Shown piece by piece: positions 8,941 through 17,945 of a stretch of DNA of 64,000 nucleotides. The position numbers and the translations under genes are program-made. The notes under the pieces were generated by a model that was not told where the DNA came from, ran no database searches, and saw nothing but the letters and a program-made list of their open reading frames with translations. The stretch's first letter is position 1. Every line of letters starts with the position of its first letter. Source of the DNA: Nostoc sp. XA010 (GTDB lineage Bacteria; Cyanobacteriota; Cyanobacteriia; Cyanobacteriales; Nostocaceae). The stretch spans positions 62,001 through 126,000 of the forward strand of contig NZ_JAIVFX010000007.1 in assembly GCF_020829625.1 (NCBI RefSeq). Direction: 5' to 3'.

Positions 8941-10032
8941 TTAGTTATTAATTAGTTCAGCAAAACTTTTAACAGTTATTGATAGTCTATGGGTTTGATA
9001 CCAGGAATAAGCATTGTCTGCGATCGCCTGCATCTCCACGTCATTTCCTAAGTCATTCCCTTGAGGATTAGGAACCCAATAATGCTTGCCTGGTTCTATA
9101 CCATCAATTATTGAGGTACTACCTTTGGCATTGATAGGTAATACTCGGTGAGCACAGTAAGAAGCAAAAATAGTTGACTTAGCTAAAAAATCGGGGTTAT
9201 AGTCCGAGAAAGCAGCAACAGAATTTGCTAAAATATTACTCACATTTTCGGCAGATTGTTGTCCCATTTCTAAGATAGGTACTTTAATAAGTGAGGATAA
9301 ATTTACTTCCGTTGGAGTTCCTACATCCCAAATCTCTTGAATATTTAACCTTTGACAAACGTACTCCAAAACTGCTTGAGACTCTTGGTAAACTCTTGCG
9401 CGGTTGGCAACACCTCCAAAGACAACTAACCTTTGTTGGCGTTTTAACAAAGGAAGTGCTTTATTAGGTTCACCAATGTTTGAAAAAACTGGTAGAAATG
9501 GAACTTGATTATGTTTTCCTTGGCTGATGCGAGTAATTATGTCAGCATAGAGTTGTTTACTAGTAATACAGCGATCGCTCATTTGTGCCAAACGTGCTGC
9601 TAAACTTCTCTGTAAGGATGATAGCCAAAAAGAACTTGTCCAAGGTGGGCCTGAAGCAGAAATTTCGTGGAACATGGTAACGAGCGATCGCTTTGGAAAT
9701 AAACTTTTCCAACGCTGTAACCCATCGACTAACCAAACTGGACAGCCTCGTTGAGCATAGCCGTAACCTACGTAATGTAAAAGGATGCTGGATGAGTCAT
9801 CGGTTGGTAACAAATTTAGCAGTGCATCAGGGGAGCGATCGCTAATTTTGCTCACAGGAAATCCTTCAATTTCTTCTGCACCAGTCCATGTGCGATTGCA
9901 TACAATAAAATGAGTTTGAATATTGAAATCTTTGTGAAGCTGACGAGCTAAATTTAGCGCATAGTCTCCTACGCCATCAATTGCAGGAGGTAGCCTTGGA
10001 ACGATTGAGATTACAGAAGCAACATTACTCAT
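8941..10032 (-). CDS. GT-B-like glycosyltransferase-related protein
   Basis: The 363-residue protein begins SVISIVPRLPPAIDGVGDYA, matching the N-terminal acceptor loop of GT4-type enzymes. The C-terminal half lacks a clear EX7E motif; the corresponding area reads FSDYNPDFLAKSTIFASYCA. It may be a divergent glycosyltransferase or a non-catalytic paralogue. The location between two methyltransferase genes in the same operon supports a role in repeat-unit assembly. Fold assignment is moderate and catalytic activity uncertain. Confidence 0.65.
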   Translation of the reverse strand: MSNVASVISIVPRLPPAIDGVGDYALNLARQLHKDFNIQTHFIVCNRTWTGAEEIEGFPVSKISDRSPDALLNLLPTDDSSSILLHYVGYGYAQRGCPVWLVDGLQRWKSLFPKRSLVTMFHEISASGPPWTSSFWLSSLQRSLAARLAQMSDRCITSKQLYADIITRISQGKHNQVPFLPVFSNIGEPNKALPLLKRQQRLVVFGGVANRARVYQESQAVLEYVCQRLNIQEIWDVGTPTEVNLSSLIKVPILEMGQQSAENVSNILANSVAAFSDYNPDFLAKSTIFASYCAHRVLPINAKGSTSIIDGIEPGKHYWVPNPQGNDLGNDVEMQAIADNAYSWYQTHRLSITVKSFAELINN

Positions 10033-10041
10033 AATTCATCA

Positions 10042-10845
10042 CTAATTAGCATGAGTTAATAAAGCAACTGTAGTCGTGTGCAATTTGCGCTTGATTACTA
10101 AGGGCATGGAACTAGTCAGCTTTTCACAAGTTTCAATCCAGAATTTTGGCAGCAGCTTTAATAAATAATGTAGTTTTATATGGCCGTTAGTTAATGGATT
10201 AGTAACTAAAGAAGTCTCCTTAACAACCAATCCAGCTTGATGTGACAACTGTTCTATTTCATCTGAGTGGAGTAAGAAAATATGCCCATCCGAGTTTGGC
10301 TTAAATTGTATTGCTTCATACTGACTCGGATCGGGGCAGTCTGAAAACCTGGGTAAACGATTGTTGAAATATTCGCCGTTAGGTGTGCTTAGTACTATAT
10401 AACCTCCTGGTTTAAGCATCTGAGCAATGTTTCTCAAGAAATCGTCAGGATGAGCCACATGCTCAATCACCTCAGCAATTAAAATGATATCAAACTGAGC
10501 ATTCAAGCCGAGCGTAAAAATATTGCCTGGTGCATAGTGAACTATCCCATAATCCCATTTTAATTTGACATAATCAATCAGTTCTGCTCGTAAATCATTC
10601 CAGGTAACTTCATATCCTAGTTCTGCCAATAATAAAGTAAAATTTCCTTGGGCAGCAGCTACATCTAAAACTTTTGCTCCTGGTTTAGCAACTTTATGGA
10701 TTAACTCCAAAGTATGTTTACGACGGTTCTCATAGGAGTAAGAATATCCACATAAATTCTCATCTTTATAGACTTCTAATAAGTCGTATTGATAACTATA
10801 TTTCCAACTATCATGCCAATCTTCTTGATATTGAATTTTTTTCAT
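10042..10845 (-). CDS. Class I SAM-dependent methyltransferase
   Basis: The 267-residue protein has SAM motif I in KVLDVAAAQGNFTLLLAE (about residues 58-75), an acidic ribose-binding end in VTWNDLRAEL, and the IILIAEVIEHVAHP motif near residue 123. This is followed by LKPGGYIVLSTPNGEYF. It is a methyltransferase-type-11/23-like enzyme, probably modifying a sugar or glycan intermediate. Nine bases separate it from the downstream GT-like gene, and the GT2 gene at 10859 ends 13 bases upstream, so all belong to one transcription unit. Confidence 0.85.
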   Translation of the reverse strand: MKKIQYQEDWHDSWKYSYQYDLLEVYKDENLCGYSYSYENRRKHTLELIHKVAKPGAKVLDVAAAQGNFTLLLAELGYEVTWNDLRAELIDYVKLKWDYGIVHYAPGNIFTLGLNAQFDIILIAEVIEHVAHPDDFLRNIAQMLKPGGYIVLSTPNGEYFNNRLPRFSDCPDPSQYEAIQFKPNSDGHIFLLHSDEIEQLSHQAGLVVKETSLVTNPLTNGHIKLHYLLKLLPKFWIETCEKLTSSMPLVIKRKLHTTTVALLTHAN

Positions 10846-10858
10846 GTATTGAAAACAA

Positions 10859-11716
10859 CTATAAAATTGATGTTCTTTGCTTTCTCAAAAGTATTATCAC
10901 CATTTGCAAAAATACAATATGTTCTAAACAAGCTGACCAAAGACCTCGACCACTAAACTTTATGATGCCAGGTAATGTACTTTTAACAAAACCAGTTAAT
11001 AGAAATTTCAAGTAGTATACAGAATTAATTCTCTGTGATTCATCAGGATGAATTGATAAATATATAAAAGTAGATTTTTGATGGTGTTTAAATTCTTTCC
11101 AACCTTTGTTATTTCTCCAAGGATGACATAATGAAGCAGCCTTAATAAATAAAATTTTATAGCCAGCTTTTGTCAGCCGTAGTTTCATATCTACATCTTC
11201 CATCGCAGCGTAAGGGAAGCGTTCATCAAAACCATTTAAATAATCAAATAGTTCTTTTTTAACCGCAAAGTTACATGACCAAAGATATCCACCCGATTCA
11301 TTAACAGGAGATTTTTCTGATAAAGTCTGTTTAGGACGATCAACATATACTCGACCTTCAAATACAAGGTAGGAAGCTTCCTTTATAATTGCTTCAGCAT
11401 ATGATGCTAACCATTGAGAGTCAGGTAAACAATCGTCATCTGTAAATGCTAACCATTGACCTTGAGCATACTTTGCCCCATTATTTCGATTAGCAGCCGG
11501 GCCTTTGCGGGGGCCAGCAACCCACTTTGCCCAAGGATAGCATTGCTTAATTATCTCCTCAGCAATAGTTTGGGAACCATCATCTGTGACAATGACTTCA
11601 TATTCTTCTGTGGGTAATGTTTGCACTTGTGGGGCGAGGCAATCTAGGCATTTTGCTAATAAATCATTGCGATGATAGGTTGGAACGATAACAGAAAAAA
11701 GAGGTTTTTGATTCAT
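10859..11716 (-). CDS. Glycosyltransferase family 2 (GT-A fold)
   Basis: The 285-residue GT2 enzyme opens with FSVIVPTYHRNDLLAKCLDC, the family's first strand. The nucleotide/metal-binding region shows VTDDGSQ near residue 45 and the DXD-type TDDDCLPD near residue 94. A later VDMKLRLTKAGY segment provides the ED-type catalytic acid region (AMEDVDMKLR). The C-terminus is hydrophobic and basic, suggesting membrane association. The gene start overlaps by four bases the end of the interrupted gene at 11713-12591. It inverts or retains a beta linkage using an NDP-sugar; specificity is unknown. Confidence 0.88.
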   Translation of the reverse strand: MNQKPLFSVIVPTYHRNDLLAKCLDCLAPQVQTLPTEEYEVIVTDDGSQTIAEEIIKQCYPWAKWVAGPRKGPAANRNNGAKYAQGQWLAFTDDDCLPDSQWLASYAEAIIKEASYLVFEGRVYVDRPKQTLSEKSPVNESGGYLWSCNFAVKKELFDYLNGFDERFPYAAMEDVDMKLRLTKAGYKILFIKAASLCHPWRNNKGWKEFKHHQKSTFIYLSIHPDESQRINSVYYLKFLLTGFVKSTLPGIIKFSGRGLWSACLEHIVFLQMVIILLRKQRTSIL

Positions 11717-12591
11717 GATTGGACTAAGATTTTAATGGCCTGTTTCACTCTTTGAGCTACTGCCCGCAAAGAATGATTTTTTGAACTTTGTTGTAATTTC
11801 AAGTTTTTCAGTTGCTCTTCCCACTCAGCTATTTCAATTGCAGTGAGAAAGTTGTAGAATATTTTGTCTATGGGACGATTTGAATTTCCTGGTTTTTGTC
11901 CAGCCCAATGAATTAAATACGGTTTACGCTCTATGTCCGTCCAGTAGCATTCATATTCATTTGTATAATCACCTGCCCAAGTTGATTCCATCCGGACTGG
12001 AGGAAGTGTAAGATTTGAAATTTCACTTCCAGAATTCCAGACGAGTAAATTAAGACCTGGTTGTTCATGATGTGGGAAACGAATACAGGTTTCGATAAAA
12101 TCAGGATGCATTGCTACTGATTTTAATGTCTCTACTGTGTAAAGAGAGCGATCGCAAGCAAATTGTCCTGTATTAAATACTTCTCTTTGCCAGACAGTGC
12201 TTCTTTTAGCTACCCAACGCTGAGATTCAGATGTATAAGTATGTTCAGTATTATGCCAATGTCCACAAGAGGTAATGAAGCCAGTCAAAGGCTGTAAAAC
12301 TTCTTCAGGACTCCTTAAAAAGCAAATATCTGTGTCAACAAACTGGTAGTTACTAGTTGTTAGACATTGATATTTTCACATCATTGGATGGGATTTTTCA
12401 ACTCTCAGCCAGTTAGTGATTTCAGGAATTTCCCACCAGCTTGAGCCTTCAGGTAATTTAAATAAATGATCATCGTATGGAATAACTAAAATAGGTAAAT
12501 CGCAACCAGTAGTTCTCAGAGAGCGTTCCATTGCCAGGAACATTAGCCGAACTTTGCTATTTGCTAGTGAGATAATTTTGTCTATTTTCAT
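11713..12591 (-). pseudogene. Glycosyltransferase-like gene interrupted by one in-frame TGA
   Basis: Reading minus from ATG 12591, 71 codons end at TGA (12378-12376). Reading on in the same frame, without any shift, the sequence continues as KYQCLTTSNYQFVDTDICFL and then runs open to 11713. The junction region carries a DTD motif (DXD type) followed by FLRSPEEVL, so the two halves are one gene of about 292 codons. The N-terminal half (LPILVIPYDDHLF) resembles the first strands of a GT-A fold. The downstream half also has a usable TTG at 12288, but this would lack the DXD region. A single nonsense mutation, a sequencing error or TGA readthrough would each explain it; decay is the simplest in view of the other broken genes nearby. 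Confidence 0.8.
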
Positions 12592-12661
12592 AATATTAAA
12601 ATTTTCACATCATAAATATTACTTAGGTGATTTCTGACAAAGAATATACCTGGGTTGACGA

Positions 12662-12714
12662 GTTTCGACTTCGCTCAACTCTCGACCACTCAGTTGGCTG
12701 AGCGAAGTCGAAAC
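12662..12714. repeat. Palindromic interspersed repeat with 16-bp perfect arms
   Basis: Arms at 12662-12677 (GTTTCGACTTCGCTCA) and 12699-12714 are perfect reverse complements around a 21-base loop containing CTCGACCACTCAG. The element sits in the 174-base spacer between two minus-strand genes. It has the look of a small hairpin repeat found in many copies in Nostoc genomes, and translating it gives the FDFAQPTEWSRVERSRN string often mistaken for protein. It may also act as an RNA hairpin in the operon transcript. Confidence 0.75.
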
Positions 12715-12765
12715 CAACGGTTATGGTAATTTTATTACTAGAATTCTCCTTACTACTCCTATTAA

Positions 12766-13884
12766 TTAGCTTGAATAAGCAGCTACATGGATCATTTCTA
12801 CATAGTCTGAGCATAATTTTTTCCAACTGAAACGCTCGTCAACACTTTTGTGTCTTCCTTGGCGCTGAAGATCATCATCACCTTCAGCCAAAACTTGACA
12901 GATTAGATTGGTTAAATTTCTTGGTTGCGTAAAGTCGGTGAAATAAGCTTTCTCACCTAAACTAAAATGGGCAACACTGTAATCATGAGCTATGCAAGGC
13001 AAACCATAGGACATTGCTTCTAGCAAAACTCTCCCCAAACCTTCTCCCAAAGAGGCTAGCACAAACACATCTGCCACTTGATAATAGTCTGCAATTTGAT
13101 TAGGAGTAACGGTTTTAATTTGAAACTGATTTGGCTTTAGTAACTGTTTGCTCAATTCAACAATCTCTGGAGACTCTGCATCCATTTGTCCCAGCATTAA
13201 CAAATAAGGACGTGGCTCTGGCAATTGAGCAACCTCACGGATTAGATAATCCATGCGCTTATGCGATTTGTTTATTGCTCCTACAGATAAGACAATTGGA
13301 ACATCTTGTGGCAATTCTAACTTTCGTCTCAGAGTAGCTTTTTCTTCACCAGATAAAATCTTTAATTGAGAATCCATTTGGATACCATAGGGCACTAAAC
13401 TTTGCTTCTTTAAAGGTTCTCCTGCTTCCACCGCAGCCTGAAGATGGATGGGTGCAACCTGCTGCACATGATCCCAGCGGTGAAAAGGTGGTGATAGAGG
13501 GCCGCCATTAGAAAATAGGAGTTTGTAGCGTTGTCCTGTTAGTTTTCGCCAGTGCCAAAGGATATTTCCTACTGCGCCGTCACTTAAGTAAATTACATCG
13601 GGTTGCTGTTGATAAATGTGGGGTAAGAGGCTACAAAAAAATGATGCCTGCTCAATAAAGTAACCACCTCTACCTGTAAGTTTACCCAGATAAATTCCTA
13701 GCCAACTGTCACGCGGAAAATTCCACAAAGTAATTTGGCGATAATTAGATTTTCCTCCCCCCTTAAAAAGGGTAATATCCAATTCTGGCTCTTGAGATAA
13801 GGCATCAAAGCACTCTTGAGTAAAAGATTCAAAACCTCGTTTAACATTACCCAGTCCAGAACAAACTAAAAAAACTTTTATCAC
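12766..13884 (-). CDS. Glycosyltransferase family 4
   Basis: This 372-residue enzyme has a donor domain beginning VPIVLSVGAINKSHKRMDYL near residue 197 and the EX7E motif in SLGEGLGRVLLEAMSYGLP near residue 283. The N-terminal domain (IKVFLVCSGLGNVKRGFESF) has the acceptor loop KRGFE rather than Gly-Gly. The start is a GTG at 13884, separated by one base from the stop of the upstream methyltransferase gene. The final residues and the spacer below hold the palindromic repeat. Likely a repeat-unit glycosyltransferase. Confidence 0.87.
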   Translation of the reverse strand: MIKVFLVCSGLGNVKRGFESFTQECFDALSQEPELDITLFKGGGKSNYRQITLWNFPRDSWLGIYLGKLTGRGGYFIEQASFFCSLLPHIYQQQPDVIYLSDGAVGNILWHWRKLTGQRYKLLFSNGGPLSPPFHRWDHVQQVAPIHLQAAVEAGEPLKKQSLVPYGIQMDSQLKILSGEEKATLRRKLELPQDVPIVLSVGAINKSHKRMDYLIREVAQLPEPRPYLLMLGQMDAESPEIVELSKQLLKPNQFQIKTVTPNQIADYYQVADVFVLASLGEGLGRVLLEAMSYGLPCIAHDYSVAHFSLGEKAYFTDFTQPRNLTNLICQVLAEGDDDLQRQGRHKSVDERFSWKKLCSDYVEMIHVAAYSS

Positions 13885-13885
13885 T

Positions 13886-14743
13886 TTATAACCCCCGAAG
13901 CATTAGCAGGAAACGGTCTACGGGAATTGGCAATCTCGCGCAAAACTCAATCAAGCGAGCATTTCTTCTCATTTGAAGTGTGACGTCAGAAGTTTTTACA
14001 AAACCGTAAACAGTGCTTCCCCGACGTTCAAACCCATAAAACCCAAATCCCAGACTGCGAATAATCCAAAACATTAACGATCGCAGATGAAAATTTTGCG
14101 GTAAATGGCATTGGATACAGGGAGCAAAACTCCAACTTGCAGCAAAAGCACCACCTATTCTTAACAAACGATTGATCTCGATGATGGCCTCAATTGGCTC
14201 AATGAGATGTTCTAACACCTCTGTTGAGATTACAGCATCATAAAGTGGTTCTGGTTTTTCTAAAATACGAATGTTTTTAAAATCAGCCAAATGTTGTTGG
14301 ATAATGTGGCGAAACTCTGTGATGTCTACTAAGTCAATTTTTTTTGCTTGAGGTAAGTTGATCGAACACAAACGAGAAACTGTCCCAATTCCTCCTCCAA
14401 AATCCAAAATTTTACTTGGCTGTACATGAGAAATTAAACGTACTGCTGCTAGGCGATCGCTAATCGTAGATTCATCAGATTCTGAAAACGCGGCATTGAT
14501 TAACCAAACTGGATGCTGATAATAATGATGTAATAAATCTGGCAATTCCAACTCAATTTGTTCTGTGTGGTTTTTGTCTTGTAATTCCTGCCAGCCTGCA
14601 TCTAAAACTGTCCAAAGTTTTTGTAATTTGAGACCATTTATCTGTTCTGATGGTGTCAGATATTTTGTCGCTTGCTGCCATCTGTCATCTATACTAAGGC
14701 GTGAAGTTGCCTCTTCCCAGCTATAAACTAGAGGTTGATTCAT
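13886..14743 (-). CDS. Class I SAM-dependent methyltransferase
   Basis: From ATG 14743 the protein is 285 residues (MNQPLVYSWEE...); a TTG seven codons upstream is possible but has no better ribosome-binding site. SAM motif I is ILDFGGGIGTVSRLC (about residue 118 onward) with an acidic strand end in KIDLVDITEF. The DAVISTEVLEHLIEP motif follows. The C-terminal third is aromatic and Arg-rich, probably an extra substrate domain. It is the third methyltransferase in the cluster, so the polymer may carry several O- or N-methyl groups. Confidence 0.85.
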   Translation of the reverse strand: MNQPLVYSWEEATSRLSIDDRWQQATKYLTPSEQINGLKLQKLWTVLDAGWQELQDKNHTEQIELELPDLLHHYYQHPVWLINAAFSESDESTISDRLAAVRLISHVQPSKILDFGGGIGTVSRLCSINLPQAKKIDLVDITEFRHIIQQHLADFKNIRILEKPEPLYDAVISTEVLEHLIEPIEAIIEINRLLRIGGAFAASWSFAPCIQCHLPQNFHLRSLMFWIIRSLGFGFYGFERRGSTVYGFVKTSDVTLQMRRNARLIEFCARLPIPVDRFLLMLRGL

Positions 14744-14808
14744 TTTGGTAAATTTAATTGTCAATTTATATATTTTCTTGAATAGCTATAAAAACTTTAG
14801 TCACCTTT

Positions 14809-15337
14809 TCATTGCTCATCGTGACATGCTAGAGTTGTTACATTCTCAAACTTGACTTCTTTTAGAAATTTAGCAGGATTACCAACAAAAACTTGCATCG
14901 CCGGAATACTTTTAGTAACTACTGCACCAGCTCCTACAACTGAATAGTCTCCTATCGTCACACCTGGAAGAATAATTGCACCAGTCCCAATCCAAACATT
15001 TCTACCAATAGTTACTGGTTTAGTAATTCCAAGCGAACGATCCGCAGAGTTAATAGAGTGTGTTACTGTTGTGATTGAACAATTACGGGAAATCATTGTT
15101 CCACTCCCAATTTTTACTCCTCCCAGCAAAAATATGGGTGAATGCATGAATACAAGCATCATTTCCTATTTCAAGACAATTTTCTGACCAGATAAAAGCT
15201 TTTGAGCTAATGTAGACATTATTTCCACAATATTTTAAACGTTTTTTAATTTGCTTTACCTGAAAACTATTATATTTATGCATTAAAGAATTTAAAATTT
15301 TAAATAATAAATCCATGCTGTTTGAACAACTTTTCAT
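14809..15337 (-). pseudogene. Hexapeptide-repeat acetyltransferase (WcaF/LacA-like) with a one-base frameshift
   Basis: The N-terminal frame (from ATG 15337) ends HAFTHIFAG and then derails. The C-terminal frame takes over with GGVKIGSGTMISRNCSITTV and runs to 14809. The switch occurs in the GGGAGGAG tract near 15123-15130: removing one G restores IFAGGVKIGSG. The joined product of about 175 residues has left-handed beta-helix hexapeptides (VTIGRNVWIGTGAIILPGVT) and the C-terminal VVGAGAVVTKSIPAMQVFVG typical of the family. Intact, it would O-acetylate a sugar of the polysaccharide. It could be a real mutation or an assembly error in a G-rich run. Confidence 0.8.
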
Positions 15338-15353
15338 TTTAGCTCTTAGACTT

Positions 15354-16634
15354 TTAAACCGTGTTAGTCAACTGACGACTACCATAAATAAACCCATAAA
15401 TAGAGCCAATTATATGTACAATTAATACAACTATGCCCGAAGCTAATGAAAATTGAATAACACCAAGAGTAGTATCTAGTCTCATAAACAATATACATAT
15501 AGCTTGAGCTACAAGCAAAAGCACAATATATAAGGTTGTATGCCACCAATATATCCATTTACGAGCACTACTTATTGTCCATATTACTCCACCAATATAA
15601 TTAATGCAGGATGATAAAATTAACCAACTAGTCTCGTTTTTTAAGTGTTGATATTTAGATCCCAAAACCCATAGTATAATTTCTGGAAATAGAAAAGCAA
15701 TAGCATATAGCATAATACAAATAGTGAATGCTACACTCAATATCTGAAAATATGAAATTACAAGTCTCTGGCGCGATACTTTAGCAATATAAGGTTCAAT
15801 AATTACACTATTAAATGCATTTAGAAGTAAAAATATTTGTGCAATACGGCTCAACGCAGCAACTTCAGCAATACTTTTAATATGTCCAAAAATAGTGATT
15901 ATTAGAATAGAAATTTGTCCTTGGAAAGCTGTGAATATAATTACAGGAATTAAAGGTGCAATGTATGCTATCATTTCACGTTTAATTTTACTATTACTTG
16001 CATCAGGTTCCTCAATCCATTTTTCAGCATTTCTCTTGTAAAGAATAGCATTTACAACAATTACTCCAGAATTAATCCATAAACTTATCCAAGAAAATAA
16101 AGCAGAAATTATATAAAAACCAAAATTAAGAATTAATCGACCTCCTGCACTGGCTATTTGGACTTGGTAATACTCCCGTATCTGCTTGTGCATTAGTAGA
16201 GGTAGTGCATAGTAAGATGCCCATCCCTGAAAAAATAACGAAATCATAATAGAACTCAAAAGAAGTAATTGAGTTATCCAAGTCCAGTGATATTTAGCAG
16301 TAACCAAGGGAAAAACAATTATAATTATGGGTATTAAAATAAAAAACAGCAAATTACGAAAACTTTTTCCTGCATAAATATACGCTCCAACGGTATTTTT
16401 ATCATAAATTCGATCACCAACTAAAGCAATAATTGTCCCTGAAAAACCCAAGTCAATCAAAATACTAAATGTACTTTGGAATCCAAATGTCACGCTGTAT
16501 TGTGCATAATCCTCAACGCTTAACCAGCGTAGTAATAAAAATCCAGAAATTAAATTAAGTAGGTGTACAGAACCTTGCCCAGCCAAGAAACTAGTTAATA
16601 AAACGGTTAATTTATTAAATTTAGATAAGGTCAC
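15354..16634 (-). CDS. Wzx-type polysaccharide flippase (MATE/MOP superfamily)
   Basis: The 426-residue, very hydrophobic protein has about twelve membrane segments evenly spaced along its length. Its N-terminus (FLLLRWLSVEDYAQYSVTFG, near residues 31-50) is the hallmark of polysaccharide-biosynthesis MOP flippases. It should move undecaprenyl-linked repeat units across the inner membrane for polymerisation by the ligase-like protein at 5483. The start is GTG at 16634. The coding sequence is strongly AT-rich compared with gmd upstream. It lies 16 bases upstream of the broken acetyltransferase in the same direction. Confidence 0.82.
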   Translation of the reverse strand: MTLSKFNKLTVLLTSFLAGQGSVHLLNLISGFLLLRWLSVEDYAQYSVTFGFQSTFSILIDLGFSGTIIALVGDRIYDKNTVGAYIYAGKSFRNLLFFILIPIIIIVFPLVTAKYHWTWITQLLLLSSIMISLFFQGWASYYALPLLMHKQIREYYQVQIASAGGRLILNFGFYIISALFSWISLWINSGVIVVNAILYKRNAEKWIEEPDASNSKIKREMIAYIAPLIPVIIFTAFQGQISILIITIFGHIKSIAEVAALSRIAQIFLLLNAFNSVIIEPYIAKVSRQRLVISYFQILSVAFTICIMLYAIAFLFPEIILWVLGSKYQHLKNETSWLILSSCINYIGGVIWTISSARKWIYWWHTTLYIVLLLVAQAICILFMRLDTTLGVIQFSLASGIVVLIVHIIGSIYGFIYGSRQLTNTV

Positions 16635-16743
16635 AGAAGTACTAAGTATTTTGATGTTTGCCTTTCACTCAGAGGATATTCTTGAAGTGCGATTGCTCGA
16701 CTATATTTCACTCATGCGACCGCAAATATCAACATCTAGCAAA

Positions 16744-17700
16744 TTAATTTGATAACCTTGCTCCCACCATCATTCGCACTACATCCTGCATCTTAAATTT
16801 CGCCTGCCAACCCAGCTTGTCCTTCGCCTTAGCTGGATTCCCTCTACCCACTGCCAAATCTGTAGGTCGCAGCAGGCTATTATCTATCACAACATGGTCA
16901 CGCCAATCTAAATCTACAGATGCAAATGCTGCTGATACAAAATCCTCTAATAAAGAACTTTCTCCCGTAGCAATCACATAATCATCCGGCTGTTCCTGTT
17001 GCAGCATTAAATACATCGCCTCAACATATTCAGGTGCCCAACCCCAGTCACGCTGAATCTGTATATTGCCTAAATACAGTTTTTCATTACTACCTTGAGC
17101 AATACGACAAGCACCAGCAACAATCTTTTGTGTCACAAATCTTTCAGGACGTAAAGGAGATTCATGATTAAACAGAATCCCAGAACAGGCAAACAAACTA
17201 TAAGCTTCTCGGTAATTAGCAACTTCCCAAAAAGCAGTAGCTTTAGCCACTGCATAAGGGCTTCTAGGCCGGAATGGCGTTGTTTCATCAGCGGCGATTT
17301 TGCCAGTATCACCAAAACATTCACTAGAACCAGCATTATATAGTTTGATTGGAACACCCAAAAAACGAATAGCTTCCAGTAAATTTAGAGTACCAGTGGC
17401 TATGCTTTCTAAAGTTTCTACTGGTTGTTCAAAAGACAAACCAACTGAACTTTGTCCTGCCAAATTATAAATCTCATCTGGCTGGATTTTTGTCAACACT
17501 TGCAACACGCTGCGAAAGTCATTTAGAGCCATTGACTCTAACTTTACTTGGTCTTTAATACCTAAGTTAACCAAATTTCGGAAAGAAGAAATCTGGGCAT
17601 CTCGTGAAGTACCACAGACGATATAGCCTTTATTAAGAAGTAACTGTGTCAGGTAAGCTCCATCTTGACCTGATATTCCACAAATGAGAGCTTTCTTCAT
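16744..17700 (-). CDS. gmd: GDP-mannose 4,6-dehydratase family protein
   Basis: The 318-residue short-chain dehydrogenase has the nucleotide-binding GISGQDGAYLTQLLL at residues 8-22, the substrate loop NAGSSECFGD, and the catalytic Tyr-x-x-x-Lys in SPYAVAKA. The GMD signature FNHESPLRPERFVTQKI is present near residue 177, and the C-terminus has LLRPTDLAVGRGNPAKAK. The product is GDP-4-keto-6-deoxymannose, precursor of GDP-fucose, rhamnose-type and perosamine sugars for the cluster's polymer. The sequence YNAGSSECFG differs slightly from the usual YQASTSELYG, so a related GDP-sugar dehydratase is possible. It lies at the head of the flippase-acetyltransferase run, 109 bases upstream of the flippase. 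Confidence 0.85.
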   Translation of the reverse strand: MKKALICGISGQDGAYLTQLLLNKGYIVCGTSRDAQISSFRNLVNLGIKDQVKLESMALNDFRSVLQVLTKIQPDEIYNLAGQSSVGLSFEQPVETLESIATGTLNLLEAIRFLGVPIKLYNAGSSECFGDTGKIAADETTPFRPRSPYAVAKATAFWEVANYREAYSLFACSGILFNHESPLRPERFVTQKIVAGACRIAQGSNEKLYLGNIQIQRDWGWAPEYVEAMYLMLQQEQPDDYVIATGESSLLEDFVSAAFASVDLDWRDHVVIDNSLLRPTDLAVGRGNPAKAKDKLGWQAKFKMQDVVRMMVGARLSN

Positions 17701-17819
17701 TGAGTTATCTTAGTTAATCCAAATTGTTCTCAGTGTTTTAGAAAGAGAGAAAACTTGATTTTGCAATTTATCTTTAAGAGGTTGTTTGAAAACTGTTTAC
17801 CTGTGACTTTAGGCACTTT

Positions 17820-17905
17820 TATATCCCCCCTACCCCACCTTTTTAAGGGGAAATCGGAATCAAAGTCCCCCAATGGATCGAGGGATTTAGAGGGAGCTAG
17901 AACTT
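17820..17905. repeat. C/G-run intergenic repeat
   Basis: Between gmd and the next gene the sequence shows runs of C (TATCCCCCCTACCCCACC) followed by TTTTTAAGGGG and a later AAAGTCCCCC segment. This is the type of degenerate C/G-run palindrome common between cyanobacterial genes. A related segment occurs at 22084-22136. No gene is seen in 17701-17945. Confidence 0.4.
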
Positions 17906-17945
17906 TTAATACCCAAAAGATAACTTTTCAAACATCCTCTAACAC

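Noticed and set aside
12623-12826. Minus-strand frame with FDFAQPTEWSRVERSRN
   Set aside because: This is the translation of the palindromic repeat at 12662-12714 and overlaps the GT4 gene end; not a protein gene.
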